Shown: positions 8,123 to 16,009, counted from the stretch's first letter. The stretch: 64,000 bases of DNA from Mucilaginibacter polytrichastri (GCF_001911425.1 NZ_MPPL01000001.1:301707-365706), one strand, 5' to 3'. Numbers and translations are program-made. Notes: a model not told the origin generated them from the sequence alone.

Positions 8123-8584
8123 TTATAGTTCAACTTCTTTTTCTGAGGCAGCGGGTTGGGCGCCGGTATCAATAATGTGGATGGTAATATCCCCGTTAAG
8201 CATGGGCATGATTTCAGCCTTTTCATTCCAGCCCATAGCCTTGAGCGCAAACATGGCCCCGGTTGATGAGGAGTTATGGAGCTTTTTCTCATACTCGGTC
8301 TCTATTCGTAACCGCCCGCGCTTTAACTCGGGGCCAAACCGGCCGCTCACTTCATATTGGTCAAATGCCTGCCGGCTTTCAAAACCGAGGTAGTAGGCCA
8401 GGCCGCTAATGGTAGGCGGCTCGGGTTCGCGCAACCATATTTTGTGCGCCACCCGTTCGGTTTCGAGCTTTGATCTTGGCGGTGGTAAGGCCAGTTCAAA
8501 ATCGCCCTCTATATATTTAAAATAGCTGCTGATCCAACCTTCCAGATCTGATTTGGAATGGAAAACTCGTCGCTTCGTATTCAT
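8123..8584 (-). CDS. terS: Phage terminase small subunit
   Basis: DNA-recognition partner of the large terminase. The central segment (PPTISGLAYYLGFESRQAFD, then GRFGPELKRGRLRIETEYEK) is a helix-turn-helix followed by the helix typical of packaging small subunits, and SSSTGAMFALKAMGWNEKAE matches the conserved C-terminal part of that family. I chose ATG 8584 (MNTKRRVFHS) rather than the upstream ATG at 8608, because the latter lies inside the palindromic leader shared with the gene at 188-364. It is adjacent to terL and in the same operon. Confidence 0.8.
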   Translation of the reverse strand: MNTKRRVFHSKSDLEGWISSYFKYIEGDFELALPPPRSKLETERVAHKIWLREPEPPTISGLAYYLGFESRQAFDQYEVSGRFGPELKRGRLRIETEYEKKLHNSSSTGAMFALKAMGWNEKAEIMPMLNGDITIHIIDTGAQPAASEKEVEL

Positions 8585-8587
8585 TAT

Positions 8588-8608
8588 GTTTAATATGCTA
8601 ATTGGCAT
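8588..8608 (-). promoter_or_regulatory. Leader motif shared with 373-393
   Basis: 21 bp with one mismatch to 373-393, starting three bases upstream of the terS ATG. The core ATGCCAATTAGCAT is a near-palindrome. Confidence 0.5.
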
Positions 8609-8611
8609 AAA

Positions 8612-9028
8612 TCAGATCGCGAAAATCTCAGTTTCTACCAGTTGAGTTAATAGTTGTTTCAGCAAAGCTTCGCGGGCCCATCCCTGTTCAACCGGGCTTG
8701 CATCATTAATATACCAGCCTATGGCTTCGTTAATCATTACCCGGGTTTTGTATAGAAACTTCTTTTTGGCGTGCATCTGCGTGCTTTCATAACTGTTGAG
8801 GCCTTCTTCCTTAATCAACCGTGCAAACTGCTTGAGGGAAATGTTGAGACGCAGGCATTCATCCAGCGAGTTTTTAAAGTCGTGCTTGTCTTCCAGCCAA
8901 ATGGTAATTTCATCGTCGTTGGTCTCGTGGTCGGCAATGGTAATGCGGCTGTAGTCGAAATCTACCTGCACTACGAGCCACCACAACTCGTTCCGCAGTT
9001 TCTGCGGAATCCTGATTATCGTGTTCAT
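8612..9028 (-). CDS. Hypothetical prophage protein, 138 aa
   Basis: Begins MNTIIRIPQKLRNELWWLVV. Mixed alpha/beta with an acidic middle (ADHETNDDEITIWLEDKHDF) and a helical C-terminal half; no signal peptide, no recognised domain. It lies between the repressor-proximal small gene and terS on the same strand, so it may belong to the early or packaging region. Function unknown. Confidence 0.5.
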   Translation of the reverse strand: MNTIIRIPQKLRNELWWLVVQVDFDYSRITIADHETNDDEITIWLEDKHDFKNSLDECLRLNISLKQFARLIKEEGLNSYESTQMHAKKKFLYKTRVMINEAIGWYINDASPVEQGWAREALLKQLLTQLVETEIFAI

Positions 9029-9079
9029 ATATTTAAGTTTTGAGTTATCGTTTTTGTTTAGTTGTGAGTAAAGTGCAAC

Positions 9080-9283
9080 TCACAATTCACAACTAAATTT
9101 TGGTTGCCATTGCGGCATATATTTACGGATAGCCATAATTTCATCGTGGTACTTGTTGCACACTTGCTTGTATGCTGCCAGTCTCAGCGCCAAATCAACT
9201 TCGGTTTGCTGCTGGTCTGCCCGGTTATTGGTTTGATTTTCGTTGGCGGTTTTGTTAAAAACTGAGTATACGATGTGCATCAT
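9080..9283 (-). CDS. Hypothetical small prophage protein, 67 aa
   Basis: Predicted mostly helical (MMHIVYSVFNKTANENQTNN, then QTEVDLALRLAAYKQVCNKY). First gene on the minus strand, divergent from the repressor at 9409, which is the usual place for an early lytic gene. Its 3' end overlaps an inverted repeat (TTTAGTTGTGA at 9057-9067 and TCACAACTAAA at 9087-9097). No family recognised. Confidence 0.45.
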   Translation of the reverse strand: MMHIVYSVFNKTANENQTNNRADQQQTEVDLALRLAAYKQVCNKYHDEIMAIRKYMPQWQPKFSCEL

Positions 9284-9408
9284 GGCTTGTTCTGTATTAG
9301 GTTGGTGTAATTATCAATATTTCTATGTATCTTTAATGATTAATTACAAAACAAAAATAAAGAAAATTCTGTATTTAAAGAAACTTTCTGTAAAAAGTTA
9401 TTAACATT

Positions 9409-10104
9409 ATGGAAGAAGCCAAAATCAATAAGATCAAAAACATCCGGCCAGAAACGCTTGAATTTATCATATTATACAATCAATTACGTGGAAAGGCCTT
9501 TAACGGTAATGCAGAACTGGCCGAAATACTGGGTTTTAATTCACCAAGCTCTATTACAGAAATAATAAAGAGCAGGCAGAATATAGATCCAGAAAAACTC
9601 AGAATATTTAAAGAATATTTTAAAGATTTTTTTGAAGGGCATAAGCCGGCAGTTGTTGAAAAAAAGGCAGAAGCGAAGATTTTTGAAGGCATCCCCATGT
9701 ATGAGGTTACCGCAACGGCCTCGGGCGTAGAAGTATATAACGACCTGAACGACGCTGCACCGGTAGGTTATATGAACTTTCCCGGTATTGAGGAATGTGA
9801 TTTTGCTTTGCCGGTTTGGGGGCACTCTATGTATCCATACCTCGAAAACGGTTGCTGGGTTGCGCTTAAAATAATCCATGATAAAAAAATCTTACCCGGC
9901 GAGGTATACTACATTGAATGGGGCGATTACCGGATGTACAAACGCCTGTTAATAGGCGACAGTGATGACGAGGTAATTGCACATTCTGACAATACCACAG
10001 AGATGATTGGTAACCGCCTTAAATACGCACCATTTGTAATTAAAAAATCGGAAATTAAGAAGCTTTGCCTGGTAAAGGACATCCACAAAAAGCATAATCA
10101 TTAG
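9409..10104 (+). CDS. S24-family (LexA/CI-like) phage repressor
   Basis: Residues 15-75 form an HTH DNA-binding domain (KAFNGNAELAEILGFNSPSS). Residues about 95-231 form an S24 peptidase/dimerisation domain with catalytic Ser140 in LPVWGHSMYPYLENG and catalytic Lys178 in DYRMYKRL. Such proteins maintain lysogeny and self-cleave on RecA activation. It is divergent from the lytic-strand genes, with about 125 bp between them containing TTCTGTA half-sites (9368-9392). Length 231 aa is typical. Palindromes at 1069-1089 and 10147-10170 are candidate binding sites, which is inference. Confidence 0.88.
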   Translation: MEEAKINKIKNIRPETLEFIILYNQLRGKAFNGNAELAEILGFNSPSSITEIIKSRQNIDPEKLRIFKEYFKDFFEGHKPAVVEKKAEAKIFEGIPMYEVTATASGVEVYNDLNDAAPVGYMNFPGIEECDFALPVWGHSMYPYLENGCWVALKIIHDKKILPGEVYYIEWGDYRMYKRLLIGDSDDEVIAHSDNTTEMIGNRLKYAPFVIKKSEIKKLCLVKDIHKKHNH

Positions 10105-10146
10105 TGCTTTAAAGAATATCTGTTTGGGAAAATTGTTATATTTTTA

Positions 10147-10170
10147 AATATTACTAATTTTAGTAATATT
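10147..10170. promoter_or_regulatory. Perfect AT-rich palindrome after the repressor
   Basis: Arms AATATTACTAA (10147-10157) and TTAGTAATATT (10160-10170) around a 2-bp centre. It is 43 bp after the repressor stop and 57 bp before the next gene. The inner part TTACTAA/TTAGTAA matches the palindromes at 1069-1089 and, with one mismatch, 79-97. No T-run follows, so an operator is more likely than a terminator. Confidence 0.5.
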
Positions 10171-10226
10171 ACGGTTGCTAATACCTAAGTTATTAATACC
10201 TTATTTTATTTCCAATATCCTAATTA

Positions 10227-10589
10227 ATGGACTTTACTATTGTACTTATTTGTACCGTTTTTGTTGGTGCGCTGGCGCTGTTTATTAACTTTTTCAGAAA
10301 CAGGTCTGTTCATAAAGTTATAGAAGAGAATAAAGATGTGCCCCAGTTGTTTTTGCAAAAAGCAGCCGATAATAAGTTGCGTACTATACAGCATGCCTTG
10401 AGGCAAACCATTACCAACGACCCTGGCGATGACCCGCAGATCACTAAAATAAACACACACAGGCTGGCTTTGGGTGAAGAGCTTAACGAGTTGTTAGCAC
10501 ATTATAAAGAAAAAAGAATTACGCTGAAAGCTTATGATCATAAGCTGGGTGTTATACTTCAAAAACTGAATCGGACTGTTGTTTACTAA
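10227..10589 (+). CDS. Hypothetical membrane-anchored protein, 120 aa
   Basis: An N-terminal transmembrane helix (residues 3-24, IVLICTVFVGALALFINFF) is followed by a basic helical cytoplasmic tail without recognisable domain. Its 3' end overlaps the convergent response-regulator gene by 38 bp. This is about where the prophage module gives way to chromosomal genes; which side it belongs to is not clear. Confidence 0.55.
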   Translation: MDFTIVLICTVFVGALALFINFFRNRSVHKVIEENKDVPQLFLQKAADNKLRTIQHALRQTITNDPGDDPQITKINTHRLALGEELNELLAHYKEKRITLKAYDHKLGVILQKLNRTVVY

Positions 10590-10959
10590 GCAGATCTTTA
10601 ACCAGTTCTGTAAGTGCATCCATATCAAACGGCTTTGCCATATAGGCGTCGGCCCTGCACTTTATGGCAATGTTTTCGAGAGCCTGCGATGCTGACATAA
10701 GTACCACCGGGATGTGTTTAAACTCCTCGCTTTCTTTTAGCCGGTGGCAAAGTTCGCTGCCTTTCGTACCGGGTAATAGCTCGTCCGTAATAATCAGTCC
10801 CGGATTAATATCTTTCAGATGGTCAATACATGACCCGTCCCGATGTGATACTACTTCATATCCATCGTCGCTAAGGATGATATTGATTATCTCTAAAATA
10901 TCTTTATTGTCTTCAATGACTAAGATTTTCAAATCAGGTGATTTTAACTGGTTTAGCAA
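10552..10959 (-). CDS. Single-domain response regulator (CheY-like)
   Basis: A receiver domain only: acidic pocket in KILVIEDNKD (about residues 11-20), phospho-acceptor Asp59 in LIITDELLPG, Ser in VVLMSAS (about 87) and Lys in AYMAKPFD (about 110). There is no output domain, so it probably works by protein-protein contact in a phosphorelay. No kinase is adjacent. The start is 8 bp from a 22-bp perfect inverted repeat (10967-11021) in the region shared with the divergent HTH gene. Confidence 0.85.
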   Translation of the reverse strand: MLNQLKSPDLKILVIEDNKDILEIINIILSDDGYEVVSHRDGSCIDHLKDINPGLIITDELLPGTKGSELCHRLKESEEFKHIPVVLMSASQALENIAIKCRADAYMAKPFDMDALTELVKDLLSKQQSDSVFEV

Positions 10960-10966
10960 CTTATAA

Positions 10967-11021
10967 ATATACTGATTTTATTAATAATATAATATTTTTA
11001 TTATTAATAAAATCAGTATAT
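10967..11021. repeat. 22-bp perfect inverted repeat with 11-bp loop
   Basis: The arms at 10967-10988 and 11000-11021 are exact reverse complements (left arm starts ATATACTGATTTTATTAATA). It lies between the divergent response-regulator and XRE genes, nearer the former. Could be an operator, cruciform, or a very AT-rich mRNA hairpin in the response-regulator leader. Confidence 0.85.
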
Positions 11022-11145
11022 AGCGGATTAAGTTGTATGCTGATTTAAAATCTAATCCGTTTAAAATTATCGTGCTAACGCAAAATAACCTAATATTGCC
11101 TGCAAATTTGGTAGCCGAAAGCAGGTGCCTGTATTTTGATTGAAT

Positions 11146-11508
11146 ATGACAGACGATGCAATAGTGAAGCGTATGAAAGTGATTGTAAAAGATCACGGCG
11201 GGCAACTGGCTTTAGCCAATGCTATTGGCGTTGACCAGGGGTTTATTAGCAAAATTGTAAATCAAAAGCAGGAGATGAGCTACTATCTCATCCGTAAGCT
11301 TTGCTTCCAGTTAAAGTATTCGCCCGAGTGGCTGATATTGGGTACCGGCGATAAAAAGATCAGCAAACCCGAATCGGCCAAGCTGATCACCGAGATCCAG
11401 ATGCTGCGCACGGAGGTAGATATTTTACATGCCCGCATGCGCGCCTACGAATTAGAGCTCAAAGAGATTCGTGATAACGGGTTTAATAGCCAGCAGAAAG
11501 CAGGCTAA
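11146..11508 (+). CDS. XRE-family HTH transcriptional regulator
   Basis: An N-terminal HTH_3-type domain (residues 5-60: VKDHGGQLALANAIGVDQGF, then SYYLIRKLCFQLKYSPEWLI) is followed by a coiled coil (about 75-105, TEIQMLRTEVDILHARMRAY). I chose ATG 11146 over an upstream TTG. The domain resembles prophage-type or free-standing Cro-like regulators. It is divergent from the response regulator, with the long inverted repeat between them as a possible binding site. Target genes unknown. Confidence 0.75.
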   Translation: MTDDAIVKRMKVIVKDHGGQLALANAIGVDQGFISKIVNQKQEMSYYLIRKLCFQLKYSPEWLILGTGDKKISKPESAKLITEIQMLRTEVDILHARMRAYELELKEIRDNGFNSQQKAG

Positions 11509-11524
11509 GAAATTCATTAGATAG

Positions 11525-12787
11525 TTAAGCCACTTTCTTTTTCAGCGTAATTACCGTAATTTCCGGCCATATCCCTACCCGGCCCGAGAAGGCTAAGAAC
11601 CCAAATCCGCGGTTTACGTACAGGTAGCGGCCATTATTTTGCACCAGTCCGGCCCAATCTACATAGCGGTATTGTACAGGGCTCCATCTTATACCGGCCA
11701 CTTCAACGCCAAACTGTGCGCCGTGGGTATGGCCTGCTAAGGTTAAATGGATTTTATTAGGGTTGTATCTCACCTTTTCTTCCCAGTGGGTAGGGTCGTG
11801 AGATAATAGTATTTTAAAGGCATTGGGGTCAACGCCTTGCATGGCCTTGTTCAGGTCGCCAATCTGGATAAAGCCTTTGCCCCAGTTTTCTACACCAATA
11901 AGGGCCAGTTTTTGCCCGTTCTTTTCCAGTATTACGTTTTCGTCCAGTAGCAATCTGTAGCCTAATGCTTTGTGGTGCTGTTTCAGGGTTTCCAGGTTCT
12001 TTGCTTTTTCGGCGGCGCTGTCCCATTGTATATAATCGCCATAATCGTGGTTGCCCAATACAGAGAATTGGCCGAAAGGAGCTTTTAGCTGGCCGAAAGT
12101 ATTGATATATGGTTCAATTTCCCAGGCCGCATTATTCACCAGGTCGCCGGTAAAAACAAACAGGTCAGATTTTTGCGCATTGGCTAAATCCACACCCCTT
12201 TGTACAGCCCTGGCATTATCGAAACTACCCGAGTGGATGTCTGATAGCTGCGTAATGGTAAAGCCATCAAAAGCATCGGGCAGGTCATCATAATAAATGG
12301 TTTGGCGATGTACCTTATAATCATACTTGCCGCGCACCATGCCATATAAAAAACCTGCAAAAGGGAAGGCTGCTAAAAGCACGGCCAGTTCGCTGATAAA
12401 CTTACGCCTGTTTGGGAAGTATGGCTGGGTTTGCTGTGCTGCAGGTTTGGCAACATTGCTGGCAACGCCGGTTATAAAACGCCCCAGGTCGCCAAGTGAT
12501 AATACGATAATAAAAACCAGCTTGGTTACAAAAATGGTGAGAAATAAACTCAGCATCCATTCGTGAAAAGGCGTCATACCCCTGGCTGTACTAAAGCTAC
12601 CGAAACCCAGCAGAAATACTACCGTTACGCCAACAGAAACAAGCAGGAAGCCATACTGGGTAATTAGCCTGGCGCGTTGCGGCCAGCCTATGCTTAACGT
12701 TTTTAGTCCAGAAAATACATACCAGTCTAGCAAGAGGGTAATGCAGGAAACAATAATAAAGAAAGTTAAAAAGCCGCCACGGTGCAT
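11525..12787 (-). CDS. Membrane-anchored metallophosphoesterase
   Basis: Calcineurin-like phosphoesterase with four N-terminal membrane segments (about 5-25, 44-63, 76-98, 133-150). The dinuclear metal site is complete: D183 and H185 in SDIHSGSF, GDLVNN at 214-219, GNHD at 245-248, a further His in LLSHDPTHWE and GHTH near residue 350. The layout matches the YkuE/YaeI-like group, whose members are proposed to act on membrane or lipid phosphoesters. Substrate is not predictable here. It converges with the XRE gene, 16 bp apart. Confidence 0.85.
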   Translation of the reverse strand: MHRGGFLTFFIIVSCITLLLDWYVFSGLKTLSIGWPQRARLITQYGFLLVSVGVTVVFLLGFGSFSTARGMTPFHEWMLSLFLTIFVTKLVFIIVLSLGDLGRFITGVASNVAKPAAQQTQPYFPNRRKFISELAVLLAAFPFAGFLYGMVRGKYDYKVHRQTIYYDDLPDAFDGFTITQLSDIHSGSFDNARAVQRGVDLANAQKSDLFVFTGDLVNNAAWEIEPYINTFGQLKAPFGQFSVLGNHDYGDYIQWDSAAEKAKNLETLKQHHKALGYRLLLDENVILEKNGQKLALIGVENWGKGFIQIGDLNKAMQGVDPNAFKILLSHDPTHWEEKVRYNPNKIHLTLAGHTHGAQFGVEVAGIRWSPVQYRYVDWAGLVQNNGRYLYVNRGFGFLAFSGRVGIWPEITVITLKKKVA

Positions 12788-12901
12788 ATAAAAACCAATA
12801 GTTAAATGTAATAGAGCATAACCTGTTAAGGGTTAGTATTGTTGCCCGGTACAAGGTAAATATTTCGGAAAGCATTTATGAGGGGTGGAAAGATAAAATG
12901 C

Positions 12902-12909
12902 TATTTTTG
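12902..12909 (+). promoter_or_regulatory. Putative -7 element TATTTTTG before HAD gene
   Basis: Matches the Bacteroidota -7 consensus TAnnTTTG, 7 bp before the ATG at 12917, implying a near-leaderless transcript. The -33 box is weak. Confidence 0.4.
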
Positions 12910-12916
12910 ACACTTC

Positions 12917-13558
12917 ATGGATACACTTAAAAATAAATACGACAGCATCATATTTGACCTCGATGGTACGCTTTGGGATTCTACCGCCAACGTAGCCGAG
13001 GCCTGGCAGGCTGCCAAACAGCAGGTTGATTATATTAAAGACGATGTAACGGTTGCCCATGTGGCCTCTATTGTGGGTATGGCCTACGATGCCATATTCG
13101 AAAAGCTGTTCCCTTATATTACAGCAGAACAGCGTAACGAGTTTAAGGGGATAGCAGCAAAAAGCGAACTGGAAGTGCTGCACCGTAAAGGTGGTACCTG
13201 GTACCCGCAATTGCTGGAAACCTTGAAAGATTTGGCTACGCGTTACAAACTGTTTATCGTAAGCAATTGCCAGAGCGGTTATATCGAAACCTTTTTAAAA
13301 ATGGACGGGCTTGACGGTTTGTTTATAGGCCACCAATGCTATGGTACCAAAACACAGCCCAAATGGCAAAATATTGTAGATGTGGTTAATGATTATGAGC
13401 TTAAGGCCCCAGTTTATGTAGGCGATACCATGGGCGATTATGAGGCCAGTAAAAAGGCGGGTGTACCGTTTATTTTTGCAGCATATGGCTTCGGCGTAGT
13501 TGAACAAGACCAGGTTGCTACCTTAAAAGAGCTGGAAGCGCTAAAAAATATTTTATAA
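12917..13558 (+). CDS. HAD-superfamily hydrolase (phosphoglycolate phosphatase-like)
   Basis: Motif I FDLDGTLWDS contains nucleophile Asp14 and acid/base Asp16. Motif II is VSNCQSGY, motif III lies near a Lys in the following helix, and motif IV VGDTMGDYEAS supplies the magnesium ligands. The cap-type insertion at residues 20-85 is helical, as in the Gph/PGMB group. Length 213 aa is normal. Likely a small-molecule phosphatase; the substrate cannot be read from sequence. It appears monocistronic, with a TATTTTTG promoter box just before the start. Confidence 0.85.
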   Translation: MDTLKNKYDSIIFDLDGTLWDSTANVAEAWQAAKQQVDYIKDDVTVAHVASIVGMAYDAIFEKLFPYITAEQRNEFKGIAAKSELEVLHRKGGTWYPQLLETLKDLATRYKLFIVSNCQSGYIETFLKMDGLDGLFIGHQCYGTKTQPKWQNIVDVVNDYELKAPVYVGDTMGDYEASKKAGVPFIFAAYGFGVVEQDQVATLKELEALKNIL

Positions 13559-13659
13559 ACTCCTCATTTTTGACATAAATAAGTCATAGCTTTATTTAAA
13601 GTCATTTTATTGTCATTTGCGTGGCATTAAGATGGCTCAATTACTGCAAATAGGCTTAT

Positions 13660-14154
13660 ATGGAGAAGTTACTTACACTGAGGGGATTAGGAATAACGCT
13701 GTTGCTCACCTTATTTGCGGCTAATGGCATTGCCACATCATCCAACTGCGACCAGATTATTGGTACCTGGATGGGTAGTGAAAAAAACATTGTGGTACAG
13801 GTGTATAAGGATGGAGACAGTTTTAAAGCTTCTATTGTATGGTTTGACGACAGCGACGATAAAAGTAAACCAATGGATACCCGCCTGGATTACAAAAACC
13901 CGGATAAAAGTTTACGTACCCGTAAAGTGCTTGGCATGCAGGTGTTAAAAAACCTCGAATATAATACCTCATCAAACTCCTGGGAAAATGGTGTTATTTA
14001 TGATGCCAAAAATGGCCACGAATGGAACTCTTGTGCAAGTATTGATAAAGAAGGAATATTGAAAGTAACCGGTTACTGGCATTTTAAATTTATTGGTAAA
14101 AGCATCAAATTTAACCGCATCTCATCTAGCGACCGTTTGCTAACCAGCAGATAA
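13660..14154 (+). CDS. Secreted DUF2147-type lipocalin-like protein
   Basis: An N-terminal signal peptide (residues 1-25, GLGITLLLTLFAANGIATSS) is followed by a beta-rich domain with the family's typical start IIGTWMGSEKNIVVQVYKDG, the central LDYKNPDKSLRTRKVLGMQV and the closing GYWHFKFIGKSIKFNR. DUF2147 proteins are exported small barrels of unknown ligand. A strong terminator follows at 14171-14210. Confidence 0.8.
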   Translation: MEKLLTLRGLGITLLLTLFAANGIATSSNCDQIIGTWMGSEKNIVVQVYKDGDSFKASIVWFDDSDDKSKPMDTRLDYKNPDKSLRTRKVLGMQVLKNLEYNTSSNSWENGVIYDAKNGHEWNSCASIDKEGILKVTGYWHFKFIGKSIKFNRISSSDRLLTSR

Positions 14155-14170
14155 CCCTAACTAATATAAA

Positions 14171-14210
14171 ACAGGAAAGCCTTCAAAATTTTTTAAGGCT
14201 TTCCTGTTTT
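14171..14210 (+). terminator. Rho-independent terminator
   Basis: Perfect 13-bp arms ACAGGAAAGCCTT (14171-14183) and AAGGCTTTCCTGT (14195-14207), followed by TTT. It follows the DUF2147 gene and could also serve the convergent gene ending at 14226. Confidence 0.85.
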
Positions 14211-14225
14211 ATAAGCTATCACAGA

Positions 14226-14459
14226 TTAATACCTGTGGTGCGGGCGATGGTATGGACGGTGGAACGGGCGGTGGTACGGCCTGTGATAAACACGGCGGTA
14301 AGGCCTGCGATGGTAAACGCGGTGATGCACAGGAGGCCCGGTTCTAACTATAATCCTTTGAAATTCGGCAACTGGTTTTGCCTCTGTAGTACTTGTGCCG
14401 GCCACCAGCATGGTAAGCGCTATGCCTGTAGCTACTAATAAATTTTTAATCGTTTTCAT
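14226..14459 (-). CDS. Small secreted His/Arg/Tyr/Pro-rich protein, 77 aa
   Basis: A signal peptide (MKTIKNLLVATGIALTMLVA, cleavage near TEA-KP) leads to a mature part of about 50 residues that becomes a repeat of H-R-P-Y/F units (YHRPYHRPFHRPYHRPHH). The regular histidine spacing suggests metal binding or a basic periplasmic or surface coat; similar small His-rich exported proteins are common in the phylum but uncharacterised. It converges with the DUF2147 gene. Confidence 0.6.
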   Translation of the reverse strand: MKTIKNLLVATGIALTMLVAGTSTTEAKPVAEFQRIIVRTGPPVHHRVYHRRPYRRVYHRPYHRPFHRPYHRPHHRY

Positions 14460-14629
14460 AAGTTATAATACGCTATTTGTATATGTGTTTAACTGTATAT
14501 TAACTGTAAGGTTTAATGTTTTTTCTTGGTATGATGCCAATATTGTGTCACAAATAAGATATAATAACTCTTGTAAATGATGCGGGCAGCCATTTTATTT
14601 TGTTTGTAAATAAGTACTTTGCCACCCAT

Positions 14630-14965
14630 ATGGATACTACATTTTTTAAACTGTTTGCCGATATCCCGGTAAAGGAGATAGCGCCCGGCTATTTCTCTAA
14701 ACTGGTTCACACGGCTAACAATACCCTTAATTTTATTGATGTTACGGCTGGTAGTACAGTGCCTCATCATCAGCACGTGCACGAGCAGTTGTCATTTGTA
14801 CTGGAAGGTGTTTTTGAGCTTACCATCGATGGTAATGCACAGGTTCTGGATAAGGGTATGTATGCGGTTATCCCATCTAATGTATGGCACAGCGGCAGGG
14901 CGGTAACAGCTTGTAAACTGATTGATGTTTTTAGCCCGGTGCGCGAAGATTATCAGAAGCTGTAG
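14630..14965 (+). CDS. Cupin-fold protein
   Basis: Start at ATG 14630 (MDTTFFKLFADI). Cupin motif 1 is VPHHQHVHEQLSFVLEGVFE, giving the His-His-Glu metal ligands plus the G; motif 2 is GMYAVIPSNVWHSGRA with the late His. A single-domain cupin of 111 aa, usually a small metal-dependent isomerase, dioxygenase or sensor. No partner gene indicates a substrate. The GNAT gene starts 35 bp downstream with its own promoter box. Confidence 0.8.
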   Translation: MDTTFFKLFADIPVKEIAPGYFSKLVHTANNTLNFIDVTAGSTVPHHQHVHEQLSFVLEGVFELTIDGNAQVLDKGMYAVIPSNVWHSGRAVTACKLIDVFSPVREDYQKL

Positions 14966-14988
14966 TTGTGATATTTTAACGGGATGTT

Positions 14989-14996
14989 TATTTTTG
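14989..14996 (+). promoter_or_regulatory. Putative -7 element TATTTTTG before GNAT gene
   Basis: Consensus TAnnTTTG match only 4 bp before the ATG at 15001. The same box precedes the starts at 12917 and 62605. Short or absent 5' leader expected. Confidence 0.35.
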
Positions 14997-15000
14997 ACGC

Positions 15001-15513
15001 ATGCCCATTACCATTGCTACAATTATTGATACCGACGAATTAACCGCACTTGTAAACAGTGCCTACCGTGGCGAAAGTGCTAAACAGGGGTGGACCAATG
15101 AATCGCACCTGCTGGATGGCCAGCGTATTGACAATGTTATTGTGTTAAGCTACCTGCAGGATAATAATGTTGCCATCCTGAAAAATATTGATCACGGTGG
15201 CTGTATAACCGGCTGTGTTTACTTGGAGGTTAAGGGTGCTCAGCTTTACCTGGGTATGCTTACCGTTTCGCCGGTGGAACAGGGTAAGGGTGTAGGCAAA
15301 ATGTTATTAGCCAAAGCTGATGAATATGCCCGGAGCAAAAACTGCAATGCGATAACTATTACCGTAATAACTACCCGCAGCGAGCTGATTGCCTGGTACG
15401 AGCGGCATGGATATGTAAAAACGGGTGAGATAAGGCCTTTCCCCAATGATGAACGTTTTGGAATAGCAAAAGCACCTATAGAACTGCTGGTAATGGAGAA
15501 GCCGCTTTTGTAA
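15001..15513 (+). CDS. GNAT-family N-acetyltransferase
   Basis: The acetyl-CoA binding motif A is VSPVEQGKGVGKMLLAKADE (about residues 88-107), preceded by beta strands QLYLGML and followed by motif B (AWYERHGYVKTGEIRPFP). Length 170 aa is typical. The acceptor cannot be predicted. It lies between the cupin and BLUF genes, all on the same strand but with gaps of 35 and 79 bp, so co-transcription is uncertain. Confidence 0.85.
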   Translation: MPITIATIIDTDELTALVNSAYRGESAKQGWTNESHLLDGQRIDNVIVLSYLQDNNVAILKNIDHGGCITGCVYLEVKGAQLYLGMLTVSPVEQGKGVGKMLLAKADEYARSKNCNAITITVITTRSELIAWYERHGYVKTGEIRPFPNDERFGIAKAPIELLVMEKPLL

Positions 15514-15591
15514 ATTTGATAGAAATGAAATTTCAAAAATCCTGAAGCAGGTATTTTTCGTATCTGGAAACAGTAATGCTGTTTTGACCCA

Positions 15592-16008
15592 ATGAAATAT
15601 TTAATTTATATGAGTTCGGCTACCGAGCTGATGAATAATGAACAATTGTTTGAGCTATTAACCGTTAGCCGTAAAAACAACACAGATAGAAACCTTACCG
15701 GTATGCTGCTTTATGGCGAAGGTGCTTTTGTGCAGGTGCTGGAAGGCGAAGCCGATATTTTGGACGCTACATACGAAACCATCAAAGCAGATAAACGCCA
15801 TAAAAATATCATCCAGATTATTAGCGGGAATATGGAAAAGAGAAACTTCCAGAATTGGTCAATGGGCTTTAAATCCGTTGATAAAAAAATGGTAAAAGAG
15901 TTTGAAGATTTTATAGATGTACGTAATAATGGATTGTTAATTGAAGACCAAACTCACCCGGCAGTAATTGTACTTAAAACATTTGCCAGCGCCAACAATA
16001 TGGTATAA
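15592..16008 (+). CDS. BLUF-domain blue-light photoreceptor
   Basis: A stand-alone FAD-binding BLUF domain. The photo-active residues fall at canonical spacing: Tyr6 (LIYMSSA), Asn30, Gln48 (FVQVLEGE), Trp89 and Met91 (NWSMGF), matching Tyr21, Asn45, Gln63, Trp104 and Met106 of AppA with a constant offset of 15. A short helical C-terminus (about 100-138) follows, with no EAL or cyclase output, so it probably signals through a partner protein. Its stop is 1 bp from the end of the convergent transporter gene. Confidence 0.92.
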   Translation: MKYLIYMSSATELMNNEQLFELLTVSRKNNTDRNLTGMLLYGEGAFVQVLEGEADILDATYETIKADKRHKNIIQIISGNMEKRNFQNWSMGFKSVDKKMVKEFEDFIDVRNNGLLIEDQTHPAVIVLKTFASANNMV

Positions 16009-16009
16009 T

